Positions 17,484 to 25,571 are shown, numbered from the stretch's first letter. The stretch is 39,139 bases of DNA from an uncultured Roseburia sp. (GCA_947088675.1 CAMUHN010000027.1:1-39139), one strand, 5' to 3'. Translations and numbers: made by a program. The notes: generated by a model not told the origin, from the letters alone.

Positions 17484-18941
17484 ATGTACGAAGGAAGATC
17501 ATATTCTGCCGGGCGCAGCATGTATCTCTATCAAATCAGACAAAAAAAGACAAAAAAAAGACGCCGCATCACTGCCGCTGTCATCGCGTCCTTTTTGCTT
17601 GGATCCGTTTTCTTTTCCGCCCCCAATACGCCGCCCATACAGGTTCATGCATCCGACGAACAGCTTTCCGCCGATCCCTCAAATGAGGCGCCGGATTCTG
17701 CGGATCAATTGGTTTCAAACCTTACAAATGAGCCGGCTTCCCAGGATTCTGACTCCAAAACTGCCGTGCTGCCGGACACTTCATCCGATGAAGCGGGCAC
17801 AAAGAATCCTGTCATCTTTATAGATCCCGGACACGGCGGTACAGACGAGGGCTGTGCATTTTCCGGCGTTCAGGAGAAAACCGTAAACCTTGCCATTGCG
17901 CAGCTTCTGCAAAAACGCCTGTGTGAACTCGGCTGCACTGTGATCCTTTCACGCAGCGACGACAGCTATATTGCCAAAGAAGACCGGGTGATCCTTGCCA
18001 ACGATGCAGACGCAGACCTGTATGTCAGCATCCATCAAAATTCCTCGGAAGACGCTTCCGTAAACGGATTGGAAGTCTGGTATGACGGTGCGGACACAAG
18101 CCGCAATAACCGCAGGCTTGCCGCGCTGATCAACCGTCAGACATTACTTTGCACCGGCGCAAAAAAACGGGAAATGCACAGTGATGCAGATTTTCATGTT
18201 ACAGGCAGCACCAGAATGCCCGCCTGTCTGATTGAGACAGGTTTTCTGTCAAATGCCGCAGAACGCCGTAAATTAACCGATTACGGATATCAGGCGCAGA
18301 TTGCCGATGGCATTGCAGCCGGTATTTCTATGTATCTCAACCCAAAAACAATGTACCTGACATTTGACGACGGGCCTTCCGCTGAAAACACAGTCAGAGT
18401 TTTGGATATTTTAAAGCGGCGAAATATCAAAGCTACCTTTTTTCTGATCGGGGAAAATGTGCAAAAACACCCGGAGATTGCACGGCGCATTGCAGCAGAA
18501 GGACATACAATCGGAATACACTGCAATGTACATGACTATAAAATGCTCTACCGGAGCGTGGACAGTTACATACAGGATTTTGAGACGGCACACCGTATCG
18601 TATATGAAACAACCGGAATCGACACGAAGCTGTTTCGGTTTCCGGGCGGCAGTATCAATGCATATAATGAAAATGTGAAAGACGCTATCATACAGGAAAT
18701 GAACGCGCGCGGCTATGTCTATTTTGACTGGAATGCAAGCCTTGAGGATGCGCTCGGCGACTCCACCCCCGAACAGCTGATTGCAAACGGTGTGGATACG
18801 ACGCTGGGAAGAAAAAACGTAATTCTTCTTGCGCATGATGTCGTTTACAATACAGGAATCTGTCTGGATGAATTGTTGGATGAACTTGCCGAATATGAAA
18901 TGCTGCCGTTAAACGAGCATGTGGCGCCGATTTGCTTTTAG
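17484..18941 (+). CDS. fusion of N-acetylmuramoyl-L-alanine amidase and polysaccharide deacetylase
   Basis: A 485-residue exported cell-wall enzyme with two catalytic domains. After a basic start and a hydrophobic segment (about 29-46) comes a Ser/Asp/Pro-rich linker. Residues about 109-287 are an Amidase_3 domain with zinc ligands H117 (DPGHGG), E131 and H184 (SIHQN), and catalytic E251 (CLIETGFLSN); it would cut the bond between muramic acid and the stem peptide. Residues about 289-480 are a NodB deacetylase with TFDDGPS (D295/D296), H346 and H350, RFPGG (385-389) and H451; it would remove acetyl groups from glycan-strand amino sugars. Both active sites are complete. GGAGGAAC lies nine bases before the ATG. 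The 11-base repeat array just upstream suggests control by the adjacent two-component system. Confidence 0.93.
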   Translation: MYEGRSYSAGRSMYLYQIRQKKTKKRRRITAAVIASFLLGSVFFSAPNTPPIQVHASDEQLSADPSNEAPDSADQLVSNLTNEPASQDSDSKTAVLPDTSSDEAGTKNPVIFIDPGHGGTDEGCAFSGVQEKTVNLAIAQLLQKRLCELGCTVILSRSDDSYIAKEDRVILANDADADLYVSIHQNSSEDASVNGLEVWYDGADTSRNNRRLAALINRQTLLCTGAKKREMHSDADFHVTGSTRMPACLIETGFLSNAAERRKLTDYGYQAQIADGIAAGISMYLNPKTMYLTFDDGPSAENTVRVLDILKRRNIKATFFLIGENVQKHPEIARRIAAEGHTIGIHCNVHDYKMLYRSVDSYIQDFETAHRIVYETTGIDTKLFRFPGGSINAYNENVKDAIIQEMNARGYVYFDWNASLEDALGDSTPEQLIANGVDTTLGRKNVILLAHDVVYNTGICLDELLDELAEYEMLPLNEHVAPICF

Positions 18942-19193
18942 CCATTGAAACAGCAAACGGGCAATCCCCCCGCATACCGAGATCAGAAACCCATTCTTTA
19001 CCAGGAGCCTGCCGATCCCCATATTGACGGCATATTGTATTTGTAATTCTAACGGCGGATCCTGGTAAGGGATACCCGCCTTAATGACACAATAATAGAA
19101 CCCTGTGATCAAAAGAATCATTCCGGCTAAGATTATGGCGTTTATGATCTGGCTAAGATACAATTCATATTTTGTTGTCTTTGTATCATTCAT
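18909..19193 (-). CDS. small two-helix membrane protein, function unknown
   Basis: A 94-residue protein with two predicted transmembrane segments (about 15-37 and 62-82) separated by a short polar loop (AGIPYQDPPLELQ). I recognise no family. The composition is that of a real membrane protein, not an antisense shadow, and most of it lies outside any other gene. The ribosome site is weak (AAGAAG before the ATG). Its last 11 codons overlap, on the opposite strand, the 3' end of the amidase/deacetylase gene, so the two converge with no room for a terminator between them. Confidence 0.6.
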   Translation of the reverse strand: MNDTKTTKYELYLSQIINAIILAGMILLITGFYYCVIKAGIPYQDPPLELQIQYAVNMGIGRLLVKNGFLISVCGGIARLLFQWLKANRRHMLV

Positions 19194-19276
19194 ACTTCTT
19201 TGTCACCTCTGCTTTGTTTCCATTTTACCGCAGCAAGCTTGTAATTGGAACTGCATACAGAAAAAAATCACGCCGT

Positions 19277-19441
19277 TTATCCTAAAAACTCGCTATTCCC
19301 ATGTCCCAGGACTTCGCCCACTGTGTAGAAGTCGCCCGTCAGTTGGTGCATATTTGCAGCCGCCGTATGCTGTAAATCATGGAAACGGATATGCGGCACT
19401 TCCAAATCAAAGCGTCGTTTTCGCCCGTTGGATTTTGGCGG
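19277..19441 (-). pseudogene. remnant of a tyrosine recombinase (integrase) C-terminal domain
   Basis: About 54 codons between two stops read, in order, RRFDLEVPHIRFHDLQHTA, AANMHQLTGDFYTVGEVLGHG and a short tail. This is the unmistakable core of a phage/transposon-type tyrosine recombinase. The conserved HxLRH has become HDLQH, so the second catalytic arginine is lost, and the frame stops before the catalytic tyrosine; the whole N-terminal part is missing. It is a dead fragment, evidence that an integrative element once sat here. Confidence 0.8.
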
Positions 19442-19513
19442 TCACATTTCCTCTATAACGGAAGTACTCTAATGTGCCTTACGCTGTCTTTTGATATTAA
19501 ATTGATTCTCTGA

Positions 19514-19684
19514 TTATGCTGACTGCATAACCTCGGCTTCGATTTCTTTTAATTTTTCAAAATCTTTCCCATAAGTTTTCATTATCTGCTCATCAAAAAC
19601 TTTTTTATCAGGTTTTCTGCCTTTATTTCCTGTAAAGATGATATTAGTGTACTCTGATGCGTCTGTTTTGTATCGTCTGACACC
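19514..19684 (-). pseudogene. frameshifted small gene of mobile-element type
   Basis: An open stretch of about 56 codons ends at 19514 and reads RRYKTDASEYTNIIFTGN, KGRKPDKKVFDEQIMKTYG, KDFEKLKEIEAEVMQSA, with the composition of a real protein, but has no start codon in its own frame. A GTG with a good ribosome site (GAGGTGG) lies at about 19677-19679 in another frame and gives only 33 codons (SDDTKQTHQS...). A one- or two-base indel near the fourth codon would join the two. I do not recognise the family; the setting between recombinase debris suggests element cargo. Confidence 0.5.
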
Positions 19685-19712
19685 TTACCACCTCGATATC
19701 TAAAATTCCATG

Positions 19713-19739
19713 CTTATGGAACTACGAATGTTCCATAAG
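19713..19739 (-). repeat. inverted repeat in the leader of the small gene
   Basis: A perfect 10-base inverted repeat CTTATGGAAC / GTTCCATAAG with a 7-base loop; a third half-site, TTCCAT, lies at 19707-19712. It falls between the promoter at 19783-19811 and the GTG at about 19679. It could be an operator or an RNA hairpin. Confidence 0.6.
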
Positions 19740-19782
19740 ATGTGACACAAGATCCGATATCTCCTGCTCCTGCCACACTTCA

Positions 19783-19811
19783 ATTATACAAAAAAACGCC
19801 TGCCTTTACAA
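19783..19811 (-). promoter_or_regulatory. promoter within the mobile-element scar
   Basis: On the minus strand TTGTAA (19806-19811), 17 bases, a perfect TATAAT (19783-19788). It points towards the frameshifted small gene and would give a leader of about 100 bases containing the inverted repeat at 19713-19739. Confidence 0.6.
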
Positions 19812-20087
19812 TAAAATTCACATTATATTTTCTTCCCTGTGTTATCTTATTCTTGCCGATTTGGCCGAACGGGAGTATAATACCCTTGTCTGAAAGCTCG
19901 TTGCGCCTGATTTTGTTATTGGAGGTTTCGTTTTTTCAGGACTTATCACTGCATTTATTTTCAATCTCAGATACATCAATTAAAAGCCGAATACGATAAT
20001 AAAAGATCAGAGATTGAAAAAAAGTATATATGGTTATAGGAATTTGCCTACAACAGGAAATCAAAAGCTGTTTTGTGGTTCTCAAAA
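19812..20087. other. gene-poor stretch, probably decayed element DNA
   Basis: No convincing gene. On the minus strand a 40-50 codon open stretch (reading IRRNELSDKGIILPFGQIGKN) has protein-like character but no start and no family I know; on the plus strand an 85-codon frame is hydrophobic and antisense-like. TTTTCAATCTC (19958-19968) and its complement (20010-20020) form an 11-base inverted repeat 41 bases apart. Confidence 0.4.
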
Positions 20088-20111
20088 TCATGCTCATTCA
20101 TGAGAGCATGA
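20088..20111 (+). repeat. inverted repeat upstream of the MATE gene
   Basis: A perfect 8-base inverted repeat TCATGCTC / GAGCATGA with an 8-base spacer, about 80 bases before the MATE start. It could be an operator. No consensus promoter is evident between it and the gene. Confidence 0.45.
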
Positions 20112-20189
20112 AAGGCAAAACTTTTTTGCTCCTGATATCATAATATGATTATTCAAAATACGCTATGGGCCAAGAAAGGCATATCACAT

Positions 20190-21566
20190 ATGAACAGACA
20201 AACACAAAAACTGTCTCAGTACGATAAAATGACAAAAACGCCAATTCCCAAACTTGTTGTGACACTGGCGATTCCTACGATATTGAGTATGATGATCACA
20301 AGTGTCTACAACATGGCGGACACCGCGTTTGTCGGACAGCTGGGCAACAGCGCTTCCGGCGCGGTTGGCGTGGTGTTCGGTTTTATGGCAGTGATTCAGG
20401 CGGTTGGATTCATGTTTGGCCAGGGGGCAGGGAGCATGATCGCCATGCTGCTGGGAAAGCAGGAAAACGACTCCGCCAGCGCCGCGGCGTCTACCGGTTT
20501 TTTTGTTGCGCTTTTCACCGGGTTCCTGATCTCGCTCTTTGGATTTTTGTTTTTGGATCCGCTTGTCTTTTTTCTGGGAAGTACCGAGACAATCGCACCC
20601 TATGCAAAAACTTATATGGTCTTCATATTGCTTTCCGCGCCGTTTATGGTGGTATGCTTTGTTATGAACAATATACTTCGCTATGAGGGCAAGGCGGCGC
20701 TTGGCATGATCGGCCTTATGACAGGGGGCGTTTTAAATATTATATGCGATCCGATCTTTATGTTTGGCTTTCGGCTGGGTATTGCGGGAGCCGGTTTATC
20801 GACGGCGTTTTCGCAGTGCGTCAGTTTCTGTATCCTGCTTTCCATGTTTTTGCGTGGGAAAACCGTTTCAAAATTGTCCGTAAAGCGTATTATGTGGAAT
20901 CCGCTTCGCATCTTAAATCTGATGGCTACGGGGCTGCCCAGTTTTTTAAGGCAGGGCCTGAACAGCATTGCAACCGTTCTGCTGAATACGCAGGCAGCGC
21001 TTTATGGAGATGCGGCAGTGGCCGCCATGAGTATTGTCTCACGAATCGCCATGTTTGTATTATCGATCGCAATCGGCGTCGGACAGGGATTTCAGCCTGT
21101 GAGCGGCTTTAATTACGGCGCGGGAAAATACAGGCGTTTAAGACGGGCCTATTGGTTTACCTTTTTGCTCTCTGAAATTCTGATCGCCGTAATCTCTGCG
21201 GGCGTTATGATCTTTTCAGGCAGTATGATACAGCTGTTTCGGGATGATCCTGAAGTGATTGCAATCGGGACAAGAGCGCTTCGGCTGCAGTGTATATCGC
21301 TTTTGTTTGTACCGTTTTCCATGGTGACTGAGATGCAGCTGCAGAGCACCGGAAAAAAACTTGGCGCGTCAACGCTCTCGGCGCTGCGAAGCGGGGTATT
21401 TTTTATTCCTGCGCTTGTGATTATGGCAAAAGCCAGGGGGCTTGCCGGAATCCAGGAAGCGCAGCCGCTGGCCGCGGTGCTCTCCTTTTTGCCGGCTGTC
21501 TTTTTTGCGGCATGGTTTTTTTCCCGTCTGCCAAAAGAAGAGGAGACTTCCATAGAGAGCACATAG
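20190..21566 (+). CDS. MATE-family multidrug/cation efflux transporter
   Basis: A 458-residue integral membrane protein with about twelve transmembrane helices, exporting drugs or other compounds in exchange for Na+ or H+ in this family. I start at 20190 (MNRQTQKLSQ), with AAAGG about ten bases upstream; the in-frame ATG at 20145 has no ribosome site. The sequence shows the MATE pattern in both halves: IPTILSMMITSVYNMADTAFVGQLG early, and GLPSFLRQGLNSI with IGVGQGFQPVSGFNYGAGKY in the second half. Length is normal. It borders the mobile-element scar, but its composition matches its neighbours. The next operon has its own promoter directly after its stop codon, so it is probably transcribed alone. 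Substrate unknown. Confidence 0.92.
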   Translation: MNRQTQKLSQYDKMTKTPIPKLVVTLAIPTILSMMITSVYNMADTAFVGQLGNSASGAVGVVFGFMAVIQAVGFMFGQGAGSMIAMLLGKQENDSASAAASTGFFVALFTGFLISLFGFLFLDPLVFFLGSTETIAPYAKTYMVFILLSAPFMVVCFVMNNILRYEGKAALGMIGLMTGGVLNIICDPIFMFGFRLGIAGAGLSTAFSQCVSFCILLSMFLRGKTVSKLSVKRIMWNPLRILNLMATGLPSFLRQGLNSIATVLLNTQAALYGDAAVAAMSIVSRIAMFVLSIAIGVGQGFQPVSGFNYGAGKYRRLRRAYWFTFLLSEILIAVISAGVMIFSGSMIQLFRDDPEVIAIGTRALRLQCISLLFVPFSMVTEMQLQSTGKKLGASTLSALRSGVFFIPALVIMAKARGLAGIQEAQPLAAVLSFLPAVFFAAWFFSRLPKEEETSIEST

Positions 21567-21595
21567 TTGTAAAGTTATAGAAAATAGTATATAAT
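21567..21595 (+). promoter_or_regulatory. promoter of the plsY-like/glycosyltransferase operon
   Basis: TTGTAA (21567-21572), 17 bases, perfect TATAAT (21590-21595), beginning at the base after the MATE stop codon and ending about 30 bases before the next ATG. Confidence 0.7.
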
Positions 21596-21625
21596 AGCAA
21601 AAAATGAGAGCGGGGTTTTAAGCAT

Positions 21626-22249
21626 ATGGCATATTATATGGCATTTATGATTGTGGGATACCTTGCGGGCAGCGTTCTGTCTGCCCGTATTTTCGGACGA
21701 TTACTCCGGCATCGGGATATCATTTCCGGTACAAAGGACGAAAATCCGGGCACGGCTAATGCATTTTTGCAGGGCGGCTTTCTCTGTGGAATTCTGACAT
21801 TAATATTCGATGTACTCAAAGGATTTCTTCCTGTTTTTCTTTGTGTAAGGCTGGAACAGTCGCAGAATCCGCAGCCGACGGAATTCGGGCTGGCGCTTGT
21901 TCTGTGCGCGCCTGTACTGGGACATATCTTTCCGCTGTTTTATCATTTTCAGGGCGGAAAAGGCATCGCTACGTCATTCGGGTGTCTTTTGGGTATGTTT
22001 CCGCATATCTACGGAGCGGAAGCGCTGGCGTTTTCTTTTCTTTTCCTGTCGTTCATCGTCCGCGTGACACCTCATTATTTCAGAACAATCGGGGCTTATC
22101 TTCTGACGATGACCGTTCTTTTTTTCGCAAAAGAGCGGTTAGCGCTTCGGCTCGGGTTTTTGTTCATCGGATGTCTTGTGCTGATTCGAATGCATTTGAG
22201 CAAAGAAGAGAAAGAAGCATGTAAAGTGAGGTTGTTATGGATGCATTGA
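21626..22249 (+). CDS. PlsY-like glycerol-3-phosphate acyltransferase, divergent
   Basis: A 207-residue membrane protein of the PlsY family, which transfers acyl groups from acyl-phosphate to glycerol-3-phosphate, the first step of phospholipid synthesis. Family motifs are present: DENPGTANAF (38-47, where typical PlsY has GSGNPGATN), DVLKG (62-66) and GHIFPLFYHFQGGKGIATSFG split over 99-119. About six hydrophobic segments fit. The first motif is altered and the C-terminus (IRMHLSKEEKEAC) differs from the usual RHREN-type end, so this is probably a paralogue and not the housekeeping enzyme. Its last 13 bases overlap the glycosyltransferase start, so the two are translationally coupled; they may supply and glycosylate a diacylglycerol lipid (inference). 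Confidence 0.85.
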   Translation: MAYYMAFMIVGYLAGSVLSARIFGRLLRHRDIISGTKDENPGTANAFLQGGFLCGILTLIFDVLKGFLPVFLCVRLEQSQNPQPTEFGLALVLCAPVLGHIFPLFYHFQGGKGIATSFGCLLGMFPHIYGAEALAFSFLFLSFIVRVTPHYFRTIGAYLLTMTVLFFAKERLALRLGFLFIGCLVLIRMHLSKEEKEACKVRLLWMH

Positions 22250-23376
22250 TTTTATCCTGTGGAACAGGAGGAGGGCATAATGCCGCTGGTCAGGCTGTGT
22301 TTGAGGAACTGAAAAGACGCGGTCATCATGCGGAAATGTTTGACCCGTATACGCTGGTCGGAAACAGACTTTCCCGTATGATTGCGAATGTCTATATCCG
22401 GATGGTACAGAAAGCGCCTCACATGTTCGGATTTCTTTACCGGGCCGGAAACATTTACAGAAAACTGCCGTTTCGGTCTCCTGTATACTTTTGCAATAAA
22501 AAACCGGCGGAAAAACTGGAACAATATCTGAACGAGCATCATACGGATCTGATCGTCATGCCGCATTTATTTCCGGCTGAGATTATGACCTGTCTGAAAA
22601 ATAAGGGTGTTTTGCTTCCCAGAACCATATTTGTTGCAACGGATTATACCTGTATTCCGTTTACGGAGGAGACAGACTGCGACTATTATATTGTGCCGCA
22701 CGAAGATCTGATCCCGGAGTTTGCTGCGCGCGGCATTGCACCGGAGAAACTGAAGCCTTTCGGAATACCGGTGAACAGGGCGTTTGATAGAAAATATCAA
22801 AAAAACAGGTTAAAGCGGAAGCTTGGTCTTATTCCGGACAAAAAATACCTTCTGATTGTCGGCGGGAGCGTTGGCGCCGGACATCTGTCAAGGACAGTGG
22901 AAGCGCTACTCTGGTGCATCGGCAAACGTGAAGATTACGGCGTGATTGTAATTTGCGGCAACAACAAAAAACTGTTCCGCAAAATCAACCGGCGGTATAA
23001 AAATCAGTATCCGGTCGTTGTATTAAACAGTACGAACCGGATGGCCGATTATATGAAAGCCTGCGAACTTGTCTTCTCCAAGCCGGGCGGTCTTTCCTCT
23101 ACGGAGGCTGTTACGGCTGGCGTACCATTGGTGCACATTGCTCCAATCCCCGGATGCGAGACCAAAAACAGAACTTATTTTGCAAAGCGAAAGATCAGTG
23201 CAGCCTGCTGGAATGGGGACTGGCATGGAATCCGAAAGATCAGAAGACTGATTTTACAAAATGAAATCTATTTTAATCGGGAACATATTCATACGAATGC
23301 GAGAAATACACTCTGCGACTGGCTTGAGCAGATTATTGCACAGTCGCAGAGCGCACAGGAATCTGTTCCACATTAA
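22237..23376 (+). CDS. MGDG-synthase/UgtP-like diacylglycerol glycosyltransferase (GT28)
   Basis: A 379-residue glycosyltransferase of the GT28 family, related to plant MGDG synthase, Bacillus UgtP and MurG; such enzymes add sugar from a UDP-sugar to diacylglycerol at the membrane. The N-terminal domain starts with the glycine loop SCGTGGGHNAAG (7-18). The C-terminal nucleotide-sugar domain has VGGSVGAG (208-215) and KPGGLSSTEA (282-291), the donor-binding signature. Length fits. The ATG lies inside the preceding acyltransferase gene, five bases after GTGAGG, so expression is coupled. With that acyltransferase it likely makes a membrane glycolipid, perhaps an anchor for a wall polymer. Acceptor and sugar cannot be told from sequence. 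Confidence 0.88.
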   Translation: MDALILSCGTGGGHNAAGQAVFEELKRRGHHAEMFDPYTLVGNRLSRMIANVYIRMVQKAPHMFGFLYRAGNIYRKLPFRSPVYFCNKKPAEKLEQYLNEHHTDLIVMPHLFPAEIMTCLKNKGVLLPRTIFVATDYTCIPFTEETDCDYYIVPHEDLIPEFAARGIAPEKLKPFGIPVNRAFDRKYQKNRLKRKLGLIPDKKYLLIVGGSVGAGHLSRTVEALLWCIGKREDYGVIVICGNNKKLFRKINRRYKNQYPVVVLNSTNRMADYMKACELVFSKPGGLSSTEAVTAGVPLVHIAPIPGCETKNRTYFAKRKISAACWNGDWHGIRKIRRLILQNEIYFNREHIHTNARNTLCDWLEQIIAQSQSAQESVPH

Positions 23377-23392
23377 CGCGGTTATAAACAGA

Positions 23393-23412
23393 CGGGCAAA
23401 TGCCCGATTTTA
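23393..23412 (+). terminator. short terminator between convergent genes
   Basis: CGGGC-AAAT-GCCCG (23393-23406) followed by ATTTTAC. It lies 17 bases after the glycosyltransferase stop and its T tract runs into the stop codon of the pyruvyl transferase on the other strand. Short stem, moderate confidence. Confidence 0.55.
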
Positions 23413-24780
23413 CCTGTTGTGAATCAGATCGTTATAGGAGTGATAAATTCTTCTCAGCTTCCGCTGCGTTTTTTCCTGCAGTTCTGCAGGGGTGGTGCCC
23501 GGGAAAGGAGGAAGCCTGTCCATAAGCTCCTCGCAGGAACAGGGCGCCAGGGTATCGTCGTCTGGGCGGAGTATGGATTTTATCCCATAAAACAGGGTGG
23601 AATAGACACTGTTCTGGTAATCCCTGTCGCAAATGACGCCCTCTTCCAGGATCTGCTCGACTTTATCCGCTGTATGGGACGGAGTCAGATCTTTTGCTTC
23701 AATTGCCCGGTCCGCATATCCGATGCTTTGATAAAAGCCCGTTACTTTTGGATTCCACACAATACCAAGAGACGGAATGCCGAGCGAATAGGCAATGATA
23801 CTCGGATGAAGCCGGCAGGATACAATAGCGTCGTATTTTGCAATTTTACTGACCAGACGTTCCGGCGAATCCATATGGAAGAAGCAGCGTTTTGTTCTGA
23901 CGCCATACGCGCGGATCAGATAATCCATAAAACTTTCATCACTGAAATGACCGCTTGTCAGAAGTTCGCAGCGATATCCCCGATGAATCAGCTCCCGGAT
24001 CAGGCCTTTCCAGAACAGGGCCGCATCTTCTCCGGACAGATCAATGTGATTGTCGAGAAAGGCTTTTTCCCGCAGTATAAAAAGACCGATTTTCTTTTTT
24101 TCCCGTTTCTTAGGAGGTTTTATAAAGTTACGAAAGACAGAGGAAGAAAACACAGCCGGATCGGCGACTTTCGCCAGTGGAATTGTCTCATCTTCCCGAT
24201 ATTTTTTCAGCGATACAAAGTCGTCGCGTGTCGTAATCTGTTTTACGCAGTTAAGCTGTAATGCGCTTTTAATGCGCTGGCATCTCGGATTGCCCTCGTC
24301 GTAGCCCTCAATGCCGACAGCGGAAAAAATCACCGGTTTCTGAAACTCTTCTGCCGCTTCCAACACCATTGCCGTTCTTTGGTAAAAAGGCTGATACAGA
24401 TAATTAAACATGGGAGCTCCGCCGTAGACAATAAGATCCGATTGTGCAATCTGCAGGGAAGCGGCCTCGGGAATGGATACAGAAGCTGCGTTGTCTTTGA
24501 CGGCTGCAATAGATGCCGCACAGCTGTCAATTACATAATTTGTGACGCCAAGATTTTCCATTACAGCAGAAAGCAGGCTTAAATCGCATATTTCTATCAC
24601 CTGATCGCCCACATTGTCAGAATCCCTGTTTGTCAGAAGCAGAATCCGAAACGGAGGCTCTTTCGATTCTTCGGCGATTTCGGCCGTTTTGTCTGATTTC
24701 CGTGTCGCAGCCGGATGCTGCCGTGCGTGGATTGTTTTGACTGTTTTTTTCAAAAGTCTGTTATTGCTGAATAATTTCAT
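23410..24780 (-). CDS. polysaccharide pyruvyl transferase family protein (CsaB-like)
   Basis: A 456-residue protein of the polysaccharide pyruvyl transferase family, which moves pyruvate from phosphoenolpyruvate onto sugars of cell-surface polymers, often creating S-layer attachment sites. After a basic N-terminal tail of about 45 residues, the GT-B-like fold opens with ILLLTNRDSDNVGDQ (46-60), has a middle GGAPMFNYLYQPFY loop, and ends with the signature CRLHPSIIAYSLGIPSLGI (about 315-333). AGAGG precedes the ATG. It follows the 50-residue membrane protein gene by 30 bases and converges on the lipid glycosyltransferase gene; both may build the same envelope polymer (inference). No S-layer-homology domains are visible in the proteins of this window. 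Some family members have other substrates. Confidence 0.85.
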   Translation of the reverse strand: MKLFSNNRLLKKTVKTIHARQHPAATRKSDKTAEIAEESKEPPFRILLLTNRDSDNVGDQVIEICDLSLLSAVMENLGVTNYVIDSCAASIAAVKDNAASVSIPEAASLQIAQSDLIVYGGAPMFNYLYQPFYQRTAMVLEAAEEFQKPVIFSAVGIEGYDEGNPRCQRIKSALQLNCVKQITTRDDFVSLKKYREDETIPLAKVADPAVFSSSVFRNFIKPPKKREKKKIGLFILREKAFLDNHIDLSGEDAALFWKGLIRELIHRGYRCELLTSGHFSDESFMDYLIRAYGVRTKRCFFHMDSPERLVSKIAKYDAIVSCRLHPSIIAYSLGIPSLGIVWNPKVTGFYQSIGYADRAIEAKDLTPSHTADKVEQILEEGVICDRDYQNSVYSTLFYGIKSILRPDDDTLAPCSCEELMDRLPPFPGTTPAELQEKTQRKLRRIYHSYNDLIHNR

Positions 24781-24810
24781 CAGAGCCTCTTTTTTTTTTC
24801 AAATGTGGAT

Positions 24811-24963
24811 TTAAAATATGATTTTGGATTTGCTCTTCAGCAACTTTGCGCCGTTGATAATTAAAAGGATGCCTGCCGCAATGCCGCCTGTCAGTATGCA
24901 GATCCCTAAAATCAAAGTTGTGATGCCGCCCGTACCGATAATTTTATAAGTTTTTTCGTCCAT
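24811..24963 (-). CDS. 50-residue membrane protein
   Basis: A tiny protein: MDEKTYKIIG start, one or two hydrophobic stretches rich in Gly and Ile (about 9-42), then a basic tail LLKSKSKIIF. I start at 24963 because a perfect AGGAGG lies six bases upstream; the longer frame beginning at 25017 lacks one. It sits 30 bases before the pyruvyl transferase gene and 72 bases after the flavin reductase gene, all on one strand, so cotranscription is likely. Function unknown. Confidence 0.7.
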   Translation of the reverse strand: MDEKTYKIIGTGGITTLILGICILTGGIAAGILLIINGAKLLKSKSKIIF

Positions 24964-25035
24964 GAAAAACCTCCTTGTAATTAGCAGAATCTGTATTTTT
25001 GCCGTTATGGTCTGCAATTGTCCCGAATAATATTC

Positions 25036-25542
25036 CTATCTTGCCAGCGCCTCTATAATTTCAGCGACATACATCGTGTGCATGTCTTCCTCCTGATACC
25101 ACTTATGCATAATATCCGGTGCAGTAAACATCTCCTTTGTCAGCCTGACCTGCGCGAGCTTTGCACAGAGAAAAACGAGGTTGCCCTCGTCGATAAACGG
25201 GATATTATGCCTTGCATTCAGTGTAAGATGCGCCTGTTCTATTTTATTTTCATTGCGGCCCGAATGTGATCCGCAATATTGAAGCGCCTCCCGGTGAGAC
25301 TGGTCAAAGAATGTAACAGAGAAAAATTCGTGTTTGTCCAGAAGTTCCTTTGTGTAACGGGAATCACGCAAAAAGACAGAAGTTGTGTTTTTGCCCCACA
25401 GCGTGCCGACGCTGCCCCAGCCGATCGTACACGGATTTGCCTGCGCTTTGGTGCCTACTGTGACAAGCGCCCAGTCCGTTCCGAATTTTGTAAAAGGATT
25501 AAATTCCAACATATCAATTGGGAATGGTTGGAAACTGTGCAT
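25036..25542 (-). CDS. flavin reductase-like (FMN split-barrel) protein
   Basis: A 168-residue protein of the flavin reductase / FMN-binding split-barrel family. These bind FMN and act as NAD(P)H:flavin or related reductases. Features that fit are an early LVTVGTKAQANPCTIGWGSVG segment, where the family binds the flavin phosphate (positions 30-50), SVFLRDSRYTKELL, and FFSVTFFDQSHREALQYCG. I start at 25542 (MHSFQPF), with GGGAGG seven bases upstream; five residues of the longer frame overlap that site. It has its own promoter (25572-25600) and heads a likely unit with the 50-residue protein and the pyruvyl transferase. The physiological substrate is unknown. Confidence 0.85.
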   Translation of the reverse strand: MHSFQPFPIDMLEFNPFTKFGTDWALVTVGTKAQANPCTIGWGSVGTLWGKNTTSVFLRDSRYTKELLDKHEFFSVTFFDQSHREALQYCGSHSGRNENKIEQAHLTLNARHNIPFIDEGNLVFLCAKLAQVRLTKEMFTAPDIMHKWYQEEDMHTMYVAEIIEALAR

Positions 25543-25571
25543 AGAAATACCTCCCATAAATCTTTTTTTCT

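Noticed and set aside
17425-17823. 132-codon plus-strand frame over the start of the amidase/deacetylase gene
   Set aside because: Starts inside the terminator/promoter region and runs in another frame over the signal and linker part of a well-supported gene.
19742-19999. 85-codon hydrophobic plus-strand frame in the element scar
   Set aside because: No ribosome site, no family; hydrophobicity comes from T-rich DNA.
23419-24261. 280-codon plus-strand frame opposite the pyruvyl transferase
   Set aside because: Shadow of a well-supported gene; no promoter or ribosome site.
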